Source of the DNA: Methanobacteriota archaeon
GTDB taxonomy: Archaea; Halobacteriota; Methanosarcinia; Methanosarcinales; Methanosarcinaceae
DNA length: 16,916 nucleotides
Assembly: GCA_023399215.1 (NCBI GenBank)
Contig: JAEWQJ010000021.1
Coordinates: 1-16,916, forward strand
Direction of reading: 5' to 3'
The notes under the pieces are model-generated. The model was not told the DNA's origin. It saw nothing but the letters and a program-made list of their open reading frames with translations, and made no database searches. The position numbers and the translations under genes are program-made. Numbering within the stretch: the stretch's first letter is position 1; the number at the start of each line of letters is the position of its first letter. Shown in pieces: positions 7,161-14,430 of this stretch.

Positions 7161-7354
7161 TTTAATTCTTATAATCCTGCCTTTTAATTCTTATAATTTT
7201 ACTTTGTTCTGGGCTTGTAACAAGACTTTATATAGTGTTTTTGTGCTCTGATTAGATGTGTTTTATCCTGAAATAATTTAGCTTTAAAACTTTTTTCATT
7301 TTGTTCTTAATTCACAACCCAAACAATATTATTACTGTTAATATTATTACTGTT
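7161..7354. repeat. Two sets of 15-nt direct repeats in a gene-free spacer
   Basis: TTTAATTCTTATAAT occurs at 7161-7175 and 7183-7197. AATATTATTACTGTT occurs as an exact tandem pair at 7325-7339 and 7340-7354. Both lie in the AT-rich spacer downstream of the TrmB-type gene, where I see no convincing gene. Confidence 0.75.
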
Positions 7355-7361
7355 CTAAACT

Positions 7362-7690
7362 TTGCTTCAGTTTGTAATCTATGTCTGGCCTTACAGGTAT
7401 TGGTTTAATTCCAGGTTTTCCGATCTTGTGAACTACCAACGGCTAAAACACATTGGCTTTGAATCATCCCGTTTCCTAATGGAAATCAGTCATATAAGCT
7501 CTTCCCCGCGTTCCGCAGGTGTAAGAAAAAAGTACGAAATCTATAAGCGTGATATACTTGAGATGCTATTACGCTTCAGGCTTTCCCCGGCTTGACGTTC
7601 CCAATCCCTTTGGGTATGCAATACCCTGTTTCTAACCAGCTTTTTGGTTCTCGAATCGCCTTGCAGTAACAGTATAGCATATATAATATT
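7362..7690. other. Unassigned GC-richer block, possibly a decayed mobile element
   Basis: This block is richer in GC than the AT-rich DNA around it and is full of small inverted repeats: AAGCGTGATA/TATTACGCTT (7545-7554 with 7567-7576, one G-T pair), GGGTAT-GCA-ATACCC near 7612-7626, and AACCA-N5-TGGTT near 7637. A plus-strand frame of 77 codons (7362-7595) and a minus-strand frame of about 34 codons ending at 7576 (last residues GIGNVKPGKA) both lack a ribosome site and a recognisable family. The hairpin just past the minus-strand frame is arranged like the right end of an IS200/IS605 element. A structured RNA read from the plus strand is the alternative, since the G-T pair is only stable in that strand. 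Confidence 0.25.
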
Positions 7691-7746
7691 GGTGGGAAGA
7701 TATAACTAAATTTTCAGATCACGAAAATCGGTACAGATGGCGCTGT

Positions 7747-7771
7747 ATCCCACTGATAAAGCATGTGGGAT
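7747..7771. terminator. Inverted repeat ATCCCAC/GTGGGAT downstream of the minus-strand receiver gene
   Basis: Seven perfectly paired bases (7747-7753 with 7765-7771) and an 11-nt loop, about 60 nt past the stop of the receiver gene that reads leftward. No U-run follows on that strand, so a terminator role is only possible. Confidence 0.3.
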
Positions 7772-7833
7772 TTAGCATTTGACTCTCATAAAAGTTGTAA
7801 TTTTACAGAAATATTTGCACACTGCCTGAAAGT

Positions 7834-8307
7834 TTACTTTGAACCTTCGGAGCCAGGTAAGTAGCCTGAAGTAGGCCTGAGTTTTTCTGAATCGCTTTGA
7901 AGCTTTCGCGAGTCTTCTTTCACATCCTTTTTCTCCAGCCCGCACTGCGAAAGAACGATATCAATACTCTTTTCCAGGTCCTTTTCATCAAAAGGTTTCA
8001 CAATACATCCAGACCCCATGTTCCATATCTGTTCGAGAAGCTTACGGTCTGAACAGGCAGTAAGGTAAACAACTGGAATACCGAACCTGGTAATTATCTC
8101 CTTTGATGCTTCTATACCATTCAGGTTACCTTTTAAAATAATATCCATAAGCACAAGATCAGGTTGGGTACTTTCGGCTTTGCTAATGGCTTCCTCTCCG
8201 GATGAAGCTACACCCGTAACAGTATGTCCCAGGTTCTTCAGCATTATCTGTATTCCCATTGCAACGATATGCTCGTCCTCAACAACCAGAATTCTTCCTT
8301 CTACCAT
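7834..8307 (-). CDS. Receiver-only response regulator, diverged paralog
   Basis: 157 residues: a CheY-like receiver domain (about 4-120) and a charged tail (KKDVKEDSRKLQSDSEKLRP) with no DNA-binding domain. The phosphorylation site is complete: acidic pocket E10/D11, phospho-acceptor D55 (VLMDI), T83 and K104 (VKPF). It is clearly a paralog of the receiver encoded near 9115-9528; the first 55 residues are largely identical. The alpha4-beta5 face differs: the paralog's KKTEPFGYIVKPF is here WNMGSGCIVKPF, one residue shorter, and the aromatic switch residue before the IVK is a cysteine. Such a change probably alters partner choice or output. The ATG at 8307 has AAGGTG about 9 nt upstream. It lies in the same direction as the kinase operon but 800 nt away, so it may have its own promoter. 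Confidence 0.86.
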   Translation of the reverse strand: MVEGRILVVEDEHIVAMGIQIMLKNLGHTVTGVASSGEEAISKAESTQPDLVLMDIILKGNLNGIEASKEIITRFGIPVVYLTACSDRKLLEQIWNMGSGCIVKPFDEKDLEKSIDIVLSQCGLEKKDVKEDSRKLQSDSEKLRPTSGYLPGSEGSK

Positions 8308-8465
8308 ACTACTGTTACACCTTTATTCAGCTTCGGAGAGCTGGATTTGAAACAGGTTTCCTACCCATTTCAGGCTTAAATCCTCCAATCTATCAATGAA
8401 ATTATAAGCCGGAACAGAAGTACTCAAACACATTCGATCTCTAAGTTATGATAGCAATTCAAGAA

Positions 8466-8634
8466 TTTTAATAATTCTGATTTCAATAATTCTGATTTCA
8501 ATAATTCTGATTCCAATAATTATGATTTCAATAATTATGATTTCAATAATTATGATTTCAACAACTATTTGATTTCAATAATTCTGATTTCAATAACTAT
8601 GATTTCAACAACTATTTGATTTCAACAACTATGA
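8466..8634. repeat. 15-nt tandem repeat, about 11 units, consensus TTTCAATAATTCTGA
   Basis: Units start at 8466, 8481, 8496, 8511, 8526, 8541, 8556, 8573, 8588, 8603 and 8620, with a decayed partial unit from 8635. Two units (8556 and 8603) are 17 nt long and share TTTCAACAACTATTTGA, so a block seems to have been copied after that variant arose. The tract lies upstream of the 7834-8307 receiver gene (about 160 nt before its start), between the two receiver paralogs. There is no spacer diversity, so this is not a CRISPR array. Confidence 0.92.
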
Positions 8635-8874
8635 TTTCATAATTATTCACAAACCTTGGACCGAAGGCAAACTTCTGTATTGCTTCCGGTATTGAACCCT
8701 ATATAAATTAAAATATATAACCCACCCCGTATGGCACTTACAAAAGAATAGGAACTTTAAGCTGACCCTGTCCATGGCAAAGGGGAAGAACTTTGTCCGG
8801 GTGCAAGGGATATTTTGATCCTATTAAAAATTTCAATTACACTGTCAGTAAAAGTTGAGGTAGATATCTGGAAA

Positions 8875-8903
8875 AAGGTGCCGGAAGAATAGGAGGGCAC
8901 CTT
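8875..8903. terminator. Hairpin AAGGTGCC/GGCACCTT in the receiver-receiver spacer
   Basis: An 8-bp perfect stem (8875-8882 with 8896-8903) and a 13-nt purine-rich loop, about 210 nt past the stop of the 9115-9528 receiver gene. It could form the 3' end of the kinase-receiver transcript. Apart from this and the 15-nt repeat, I see nothing definite in the 8308-9114 spacer. Confidence 0.35.
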
Positions 8904-9114
8904 CGCCTTTAAAGAAAAAGAGTAAATTTTGGCTGTCTGGAAGATTTCAGGATTTCTTAAATAACCTGGGAAAACAGTTTTTTGCTAGATTGGTACGAGT
9001 TTTTATCTGAGCCATCTGGTTTTCTTATTTCTTTGTTGTTGACCACTCGAGCTATTCTTTCATTCTGTTTCTGTTTCCCGGAATATCTTTCGTTCTGCTC
9101 TTTCTCGTCCTGAA

Positions 9115-9528
9115 TCATTCCATTTTTTCTTTTTCCGTCCTATGCCTGTGCAGGGCTATCTCAATGCTGCTATGCAGATCTTTCTCATCAAAAGGTTTTA
9201 CGATATAACCGAAAGGCTCAGTTTTCTTAGCCCTCTCAAGAATCTTATTATCAGAATAAGCAGTTAGGTAAACAACCGGGATATCAAACCTTTCCCGGAT
9301 TTCACCTGCAGCTTCTACGCCGTCCATATCACCTTTTAACATGATATCCATAAGTACAACATCAGGAAAAGTGCTCTCAGCCTTGCTAATGGCATCCTCT
9401 CCGGACGAGGCTACACCGGTAACCGTGTACCCCAAACTCTTTACCATTTTTTTTATTCCCATTGCAACGATATGCTCGTCTTCAACGACCAGAATTCTGC
9501 CTTCCGCCTTTTTTCGTTCTTCTGCCAT
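9115..9528 (-). CDS. Receiver-only response regulator, partner of the adjacent sensor kinase
   Basis: 137 residues from the ATG at 9528, which has AGGA 6 nt upstream. It is a single CheY-like receiver domain with phospho-acceptor D61 (VLMDI), acidic pocket near D17, T89 and K111, and an intact KKTEPFGYIVKPF stretch with the aromatic switch residue. There is no output domain, so it must act by protein contact or as a phosphate shuttle. In-frame GTG codons at 9552, 9546 and 9543 could add up to eight residues (VVEGRI...); the 9546 codon lines up with the start of the paralog at 8307, so the start is uncertain. It follows the kinase stop closely (9567), which argues for one operon and for a cognate pair. 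Confidence 0.88.
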   Translation of the reverse strand: MAEERKKAEGRILVVEDEHIVAMGIKKMVKSLGYTVTGVASSGEDAISKAESTFPDVVLMDIMLKGDMDGVEAAGEIRERFDIPVVYLTAYSDNKILERAKKTEPFGYIVKPFDEKDLHSSIEIALHRHRTEKEKME

Positions 9529-9566
9529 TATTCTTCCTTCCACCACTATCACACATTATTTATAAT

Positions 9567-12161
9567 CTATTTCCTGAAAAAACTAATCTCGAAACCTGTT
9601 CCCTTGCTTCGATCAAGTTTAATATCCCCTTCTATCTGATCTACAAGCGTTGTTACCAGCTGTAGGCCCAGGGAAGTTGTGTTTCGGAAGTCCAGATTCT
9701 CAGGGAATCCCCTGCCGTTATCTCTAACTATAAGGGTTAACTTCTCCTCCTTGTCCTCTGTTATGCCGTTAAGGTCAGTCCGTTCATTATTCTGCGGCCT
9801 GGATTTTGTATTTCCGGAGTTGTCAGGATTCTTATTCTGCAAGGTAGAGTTTTCTCTACTTCTGTGCAACTCAATATATATCTCTCCCTCTTTCTCTCCG
9901 GCAAAAGCATGTTTCAGGGAATTTGAAACCAGCTCATTGACAATTATTCCCAGGGGAACAGCCGTATCCATTCCAAGGAAAACCTTTTCGACATCCAGCT
10001 TCAAACTCACTTTCCTGCTGTCCAGAGAGTAGGACTGGAACAGGTAATCTACAAGATTCTTAATATAATCCGCAAAGTCCACACTTACCATATCCTCAGA
10101 CTGGTAAAGTTTTTCGTGGACAAGGGCCATTGATTTTACCCTGTTCTGGCTGTCCCTGAAAGCCTCGATCACATCCCTGTCCGTAAAATTTCCGGACTCA
10201 AGATATAAAAGCATGGAAATTACCTGCAAATTATTTTTGATGCGGTGATGGATTTCTTTTTTGCGAATTTCCTCCATCTGAAGAAGTGCATCCTCGGCTT
10301 TCTTATGCTCGGTTATGTCCAGAATAATGCCCTGAAGATGGACTTCGCCGTCCTCGCTGCGCTGGATAACTGTCCTTTCGTCAACCCAGCGGACCTCCCC
10401 GGATTTTGTGAGAATCCGATATTCTGAGGTATAGTCCGTGCAGCCGGCTTCAACGTTCATTTCAAGTTCGTCGGTCATCTTTTCTAGGTCTTCGGGATGC
10501 ACAATATCCCCATAAAGAAGCCTGTTCGAGGTGAAATCCTCTACCTCATAACCCAGCCTGGTAATATTTTCCGAAACAAACTCTGCAGGCCACTTGGGTT
10601 CATACTTCCATAGAAACACAATTACAGGACTTGTATTGATAACCCTTTCCAGCTCTTTCTTAAGCTGGTTGGAACGCTCAAGTTCTTTCGCATAGTCCAG
10701 AAGGGCTTTTTCCGCCTCTCTTCTCTGGGTTGTAATCATATCAAGAGCCTGGCGGGTTTCTTCGATTCCGTCCGTAAGCAGCTTGAAATCACCCTGCCCA
10801 TGGATACTGATCTGCCGTTTAAAATCATTCTGCTGGAATGCAGTAAGAACAGCATTTGAATCATCAATAATACTGTTCAAAGTTTCTGAAAATTTGTCAA
10901 GTGTATTTCCGAGTTCTCTAAACTCTCCCTGTACATCCACATTTACCCTCTCTTTTAACTCCCCTCTTGCAAGCGCATTGGTTACCCTTATAGTCTCTCT
11001 TACAGGAACAATTACAGCCTTAAGGATTTCATTCAGGCCTGTAGGGATTTCTCTGAAGTCTCTCTCCACATCTGTGTCTGCCCTGACATCAAGTTTTCCT
11101 TGAACTGCATCCTGAGCAATGTTCTTGAAATCCTGAACGATTTTATTTATTGGCCTTGTAATAGAAAGAGCAATCATATAAGCAAGGGCCGCCATAAACA
11201 GGATAGAAATTGCAGAAATGACCAGAAGCCTGTTCCGAAGATCAATAACACCTTTAAGCATTTCTTCTTTAGGAATTACAAGCACAAAGGCGAGATTACC
11301 GGTTCGCACAGGTTCGTAGAACATTACAACAGTTTTGCCTGTGGTAGAGTCCATGGTCTCAATATATCCACCAGTTCCGTTTTTTATATCATCTGCGGCT
11401 CTGGCTATTTCTTTTGAATTAAAGTCGTAGAGACTCTTTTTCCCGATCCAGTCCTTGCGTGTAGGGTGAGAGAGCAGGACGCCTGTGTTGCTTACCATGA
11501 AGGCATATCCCGTGTCAAAAGCTTTGACCTTACCCACTACCTCATCCATATAATCAAGAGGGACATCTACTCCACTTATCCCCACGAACTTTCCATCCTT
11601 GAAAATCGGGGAAACATGGCTGACCATGAATATGCCTTCATAAAAGTACGGTTCTGTCAGGACATCCTCTTCTCTTGCCTTGGGAAGCTGGTAATAATCA
11701 GAAAAATCATAGTGGACAAGAGGCTCAATTGTCATAGGACCTTTAATTTTATTGCAATAAGGAACAAATCTGCCTGTTGCATCGTGTCCTGAGGCGTTAA
11801 TATATTCTGCATCTTTGCCATCAAAAGCGTTTGGCTCGTATCCCACATAAACCCCAATCAGATTTGGATTTTTTTCAAGGATATTCTCAAGGATGCCGAT
11901 TACCTCAGTCCTGTTGGAAGCCTTGTAATTTTCCATTGTAAGAGCAAGAGTTTTTGCAACTGCGCTGTTAGCTTTCATGTCGGTATCGAACTGGTTTGCA
12001 TAACTGCTTGCCATTTCAATTGATTTCTGATAAGCCAGCTTTTCTTCCTGAGAGGTGACCGTACTGATGATCACAGCCGTAGAAACTGCAAGAATAAGAA
12101 AAACCCCGACAACAATATAGATAACTAGCTTTGATTTCAGGGGGAAATTATTAAATCTCAT
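9567..12161 (-). CDS. Membrane sensor histidine kinase: dCache, HAMP, PAS, HisKA_2, HATPase_c
   Basis: 864 residues from the ATG at 12161 (GGAG 9 nt upstream; an in-frame TTG at 12167 is less likely). In order, numbered from that TTG: membrane segment 13-35; extracellular dCache domain about 40-300, with GVYVGYEPNAFDGKD and SPIFKDGKFVGISGVDVPLD; second membrane segment about 313-334; HAMP from about 335 followed by HAMP-like repeats to about 480; PAS about 505-620 (YRILTKSGEVRWVDERT); HisKA_2 with the H-box EIHHRIKNNLQ, where H641 is the likely phosphorylated residue; HATPase_c with N-box NELVSNSLKHAF, G1 DNGRG (816-820) and SLGLQLV. A polar insert of about 40 residues (770-808) sits between N-box and G1. 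The Cache domain suggests detection of a small external molecule. Upstream lies an Msr-type regulator and downstream a receiver, both same strand. Confidence 0.92.
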   Translation of the reverse strand: MRFNNFPLKSKLVIYIVVGVFLILAVSTAVIISTVTSQEEKLAYQKSIEMASSYANQFDTDMKANSAVAKTLALTMENYKASNRTEVIGILENILEKNPNLIGVYVGYEPNAFDGKDAEYINASGHDATGRFVPYCNKIKGPMTIEPLVHYDFSDYYQLPKAREEDVLTEPYFYEGIFMVSHVSPIFKDGKFVGISGVDVPLDYMDEVVGKVKAFDTGYAFMVSNTGVLLSHPTRKDWIGKKSLYDFNSKEIARAADDIKNGTGGYIETMDSTTGKTVVMFYEPVRTGNLAFVLVIPKEEMLKGVIDLRNRLLVISAISILFMAALAYMIALSITRPINKIVQDFKNIAQDAVQGKLDVRADTDVERDFREIPTGLNEILKAVIVPVRETIRVTNALARGELKERVNVDVQGEFRELGNTLDKFSETLNSIIDDSNAVLTAFQQNDFKRQISIHGQGDFKLLTDGIEETRQALDMITTQRREAEKALLDYAKELERSNQLKKELERVINTSPVIVFLWKYEPKWPAEFVSENITRLGYEVEDFTSNRLLYGDIVHPEDLEKMTDELEMNVEAGCTDYTSEYRILTKSGEVRWVDERTVIQRSEDGEVHLQGIILDITEHKKAEDALLQMEEIRKKEIHHRIKNNLQVISMLLYLESGNFTDRDVIEAFRDSQNRVKSMALVHEKLYQSEDMVSVDFADYIKNLVDYLFQSYSLDSRKVSLKLDVEKVFLGMDTAVPLGIIVNELVSNSLKHAFAGEKEGEIYIELHRSRENSTLQNKNPDNSGNTKSRPQNNERTDLNGITEDKEEKLTLIVRDNGRGFPENLDFRNTTSLGLQLVTTLVDQIEGDIKLDRSKGTGFEISFFRK

Positions 12162-12237
12162 AGTCAAAAACTCCAGCCAGTTATGAAAGAAAGGGAAAAG
12201 GCCTGTTTTGGTCCTGCCTGTAAAGATAAGGCATGCT

Positions 12238-13023
12238 TCAGATTTCGATTACTTCTTGAGACAATTCATTATAATGCATGAAAAGCTCCCTTCCCCAGCG
12301 AAGAGCGCTTGCATCGAAACTCATCACTTTCCTGTGGTCGTATTTTCCCTGCTTGTTGAAGAGGCAGATATACATGAATTTTTCAGTAACAGCAATTGTC
12401 GGAAGATTCAGGTTTTCCTCGCAGATCTTAACAACCGTACTCTCGGAGTCGAGCAGGGTTTCCAGCTCGTCTCTACAATCATTTTTTAGCCTTTCAAGTA
12501 CGGCTTTTGTAAGCACTATTTCCATTTCAGCTCCGCTTTTTGCAAGCCTGGAATAAAGCGACGAATAAAGAGGATGATAGTAAGAAAGCGAACTCATGAT
12601 ACATCTGGACTTTATAAGATTCTCCGTAAATTCCCTTGGGAGGTCAAACAGATGGTTAAGATCAGGTTCGATTACCATACACTCCCCCAGTTCTCCAAGC
12701 CGCATAAATTGCTCCTGGGGAATGACACTTGTATCCCGGCTTGTCCAGTATTCCTTGTTTTCCTCGAGAACCTCAAGTGTATTCAGGAGAGGAAGCATGT
12801 TTCCTACGACAAGTTTTCCAATCTCCGAGAGCATATAGGTGTTCTCTTTCTGGATGACCAGGCCCTGTTTTTGAAGGATTTTAATCTGGGGCATCATCGC
12901 CTTTGAGGTCACGTTGAGAGAGGTTTTTATTTGCTCAATGTCTCTGGGACCTTCCATAAGCAGTAGAAGGAGATTTTTTCTTTTTTCAGAAAGCCAGATA
13001 GTATCACACAAAGATGAGCTCAT
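12238..13023 (-). CDS. Msr-type transcriptional regulator (ArsR-like HTH plus DUF1724)
   Basis: 261 residues. Residues 10-75 form a winged helix (LSEKRKNLLLLLMEGPRDIE, then IKTSLNVTSKAMMPQIKILQ and QGLVI), and residues about 100-257 match the DUF1724 domain found in methanogen regulators (FDLPREFTENLIKSR, YHPLYSSLYSRLAKSGAEME, ending LRWGRELFMHYNELS). In Methanosarcina acetivorans proteins of this family (Msr) activate or repress methyltransferase genes for methanol and methyl sulfides, and some lie beside a sensor kinase, such as MsmS. This gene is 76 nt upstream of a kinase on the same strand, which repeats that theme. The target here is unknown; the methylamine genes 1.4 kb away are one option. 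The ATG at 13023 has no clear ribosome site and a short predicted leader. Confidence 0.85.
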   Translation of the reverse strand: MSSSLCDTIWLSEKRKNLLLLLMEGPRDIEQIKTSLNVTSKAMMPQIKILQKQGLVIQKENTYMLSEIGKLVVGNMLPLLNTLEVLEENKEYWTSRDTSVIPQEQFMRLGELGECMVIEPDLNHLFDLPREFTENLIKSRCIMSSLSYYHPLYSSLYSRLAKSGAEMEIVLTKAVLERLKNDCRDELETLLDSESTVVKICEENLNLPTIAVTEKFMYICLFNKQGKYDHRKVMSFDASALRWGRELFMHYNELSQEVIEI

Positions 13024-13066
13024 TGTTAATTCATATTTATAGAAAGTACTTTTATTAAAAGATTAT

Positions 13067-13080
13067 GTTATATACAATTT
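13067..13080 (-). promoter_or_regulatory. TATA-box candidate for the Msr-kinase-receiver operon
   Basis: The minus strand reads AAATTGTATATAAC here, a good archaeal TATA match. It predicts a start near 13045 and a leader of only about 20 nt, which agrees with the missing ribosome site of the Msr gene. Confidence 0.4.
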
Positions 13081-13353
13081 ATATTTCAAAAATATTGAGT
13101 CTGAAAGAGATTCTGGAAGGATTTCTGAGCCTTGATAAACTCGGTTGAAAATTTTAATGCCATTAAAATATCACTTTACTTTAGAACCTGCATGTAGCTC
13201 TTTCTCTTACCCGAAACTTTTGCAAGAGCAACGCGGATCGGGCTATATATTATCGAAGCTATAGATAAATCACTTACCAGTCAAGAACAAATCCAACAAA
13301 AAATAATTGCCTGAAAGAACAATGAATACTTCTGAAAGGGCAAGTAATAAATT

Positions 13354-13485
13354 AAAAATGGAGTTAAAAACGGGATATATGGTCACGGAATAACCAAAAA
13401 TGGCAAGAAAGATAGGATAAAGTGACTACTAAAATAATTAAAAATGACAAGAAAAAACGGGATAAAACAACCACCAATAATAAAA
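13354..13485. repeat. Three degenerate 42-44-nt A-rich repeats
   Basis: Each begins with AAAAATG (13354, 13396, 13440), followed at similar places by GGGATA or GGATAA and an ACC or ACT block near the end. They are too diverged to be recent, and no reading frame runs through them. They lie in the 1.4-kb gene-free stretch (13024-14430). Elsewhere in that stretch I see a 65-codon frame at 13574-13771 that I do not accept as a gene, and the structures listed separately. Confidence 0.45.
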
Positions 13486-13813
13486 ACTGTGAAATAAAAA
13501 ACGACATAAAAATTAATTAAAAATTGCGCATTAAAAACAGATTAAAAGTACAAACATTAAAAAACGATAGAAATTGTTGCATCCTTTTGAGAAGAGATTA
13601 AAGAGTACTGCTGGATTCATGCCGGATCTATGTGAAAATCTGGCTGAAACTCACGGTATCTCTGGAGAACTAAAAAGGAAAATTTTAGGTTTAACCAAAA
13701 TTTTCTTTACTCCGAATTCCAGCAAATGCATTAAAAATGTACCAGAGCTGTGGTATGTGGGAATGCCATAGTTTCTGGATACCTCCGTAACTGATTTTTT
13801 TCACTATAACTAC

Positions 13814-13932
13814 CTTGACTATGTCAGATTAGACAGTTATTCCAATTGCAGTTCTTAATTTCACTACGAACAATATACTTAGGATATGAGGTCTAATGAT
13901 GACATTTTACCTTGTAATGTGACATAGTCAAG
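13814..13932. repeat. MITE-like 119-bp segment bounded by a 13-bp inverted repeat
   Basis: CTTGACTATGTCA (13814-13826) is the exact reverse complement of TGACATAGTCAAG (13920-13932). Flanking ATAAC and TTATA continue the symmetry after a small gap. A second pair, ATTAGAC (13828-13834) with GTCTAAT (13891-13897), nests inside and, with TGTCA and TGACA, could form an alternative stem. No coding capacity. No clear target-site duplication is visible. Confidence 0.55.
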
Positions 13933-14163
13933 TTATATTCTTCTTACTTATTTTCCCCATTTTCTCTTTTTCTTTGCCTCTTACTCAATTTCCGGCCAGA
14001 AAGGTTATTTTCTTGTAGAGCTAACCCCCAAAACTCAAAACGGTTTCTTTTGAGATCTAATTTGCAATTATCACCAGAATTTTGGATCATGAAAACAATT
14101 TTAAAAATATACCGATTGAAAATAAAGTTGGTTTTGAGATGATCTCGTAAAATTGAGATGACG

Positions 14164-14187
14164 AAAATGGCTTTAAAAATGGCTTTA
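14164..14187. repeat. 12-nt exact tandem duplication AAAATGGCTTTA
   Basis: Two abutting identical copies at 14164-14175 and 14176-14187, about 250 nt past the permease stop. The rest of 13933-14430 is AT-rich and shows nothing else I can name. Confidence 0.7.
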
Positions 14188-14430
14188 GTTTCAAGGTTTT
14201 TTGTTTTTTGATAATAAAAAATTAGTATGAGGCTTCAGGATTAGTACGGTTACATATTTTCCATAATATTACCGTATATAGATTATGCATCCTGTAGCCA
14301 TATATTTTCTGCGAACGCTTTTTGTACCCTAAATAGGACTCATGATTCTATAATACTTATTGGCTCACGAGTTTGACCTATTTTCGGAAAAGGGAAGCAG
14401 TAGTAATTTTCGGAATGTATCTTTGCGCCT

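Noticed and set aside
7362..7595. 77-codon frame on the plus strand
   Set aside because: Starts with TTG or a similar rare codon, has no ribosome site and overlaps several hairpins; composition is not protein-like. Described as part of the unassigned block.
7640..7665. tRNA-like T-arm (GGTTCTCGAATC)
   Set aside because: No acceptor, D or anticodon arms can be formed around it.
7576..7680. About 34-codon minus-strand frame beginning MLYCYCKAIREPKSW
   Set aside because: It has several cysteines, but no ribosome site, and ends inside a hairpin; could be the tail of a dead transposase. Not enough to call a gene.
8466..8634. CRISPR array
   Set aside because: Units abut with no unique spacers and are only 15-17 nt; a simple tandem repeat.
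13574..13771. 65-codon frame on the plus strand
   Set aside because: Starts with TTG, has no ribosome site, resembles no family I know and lies in low-complexity AT-rich DNA; probably chance.
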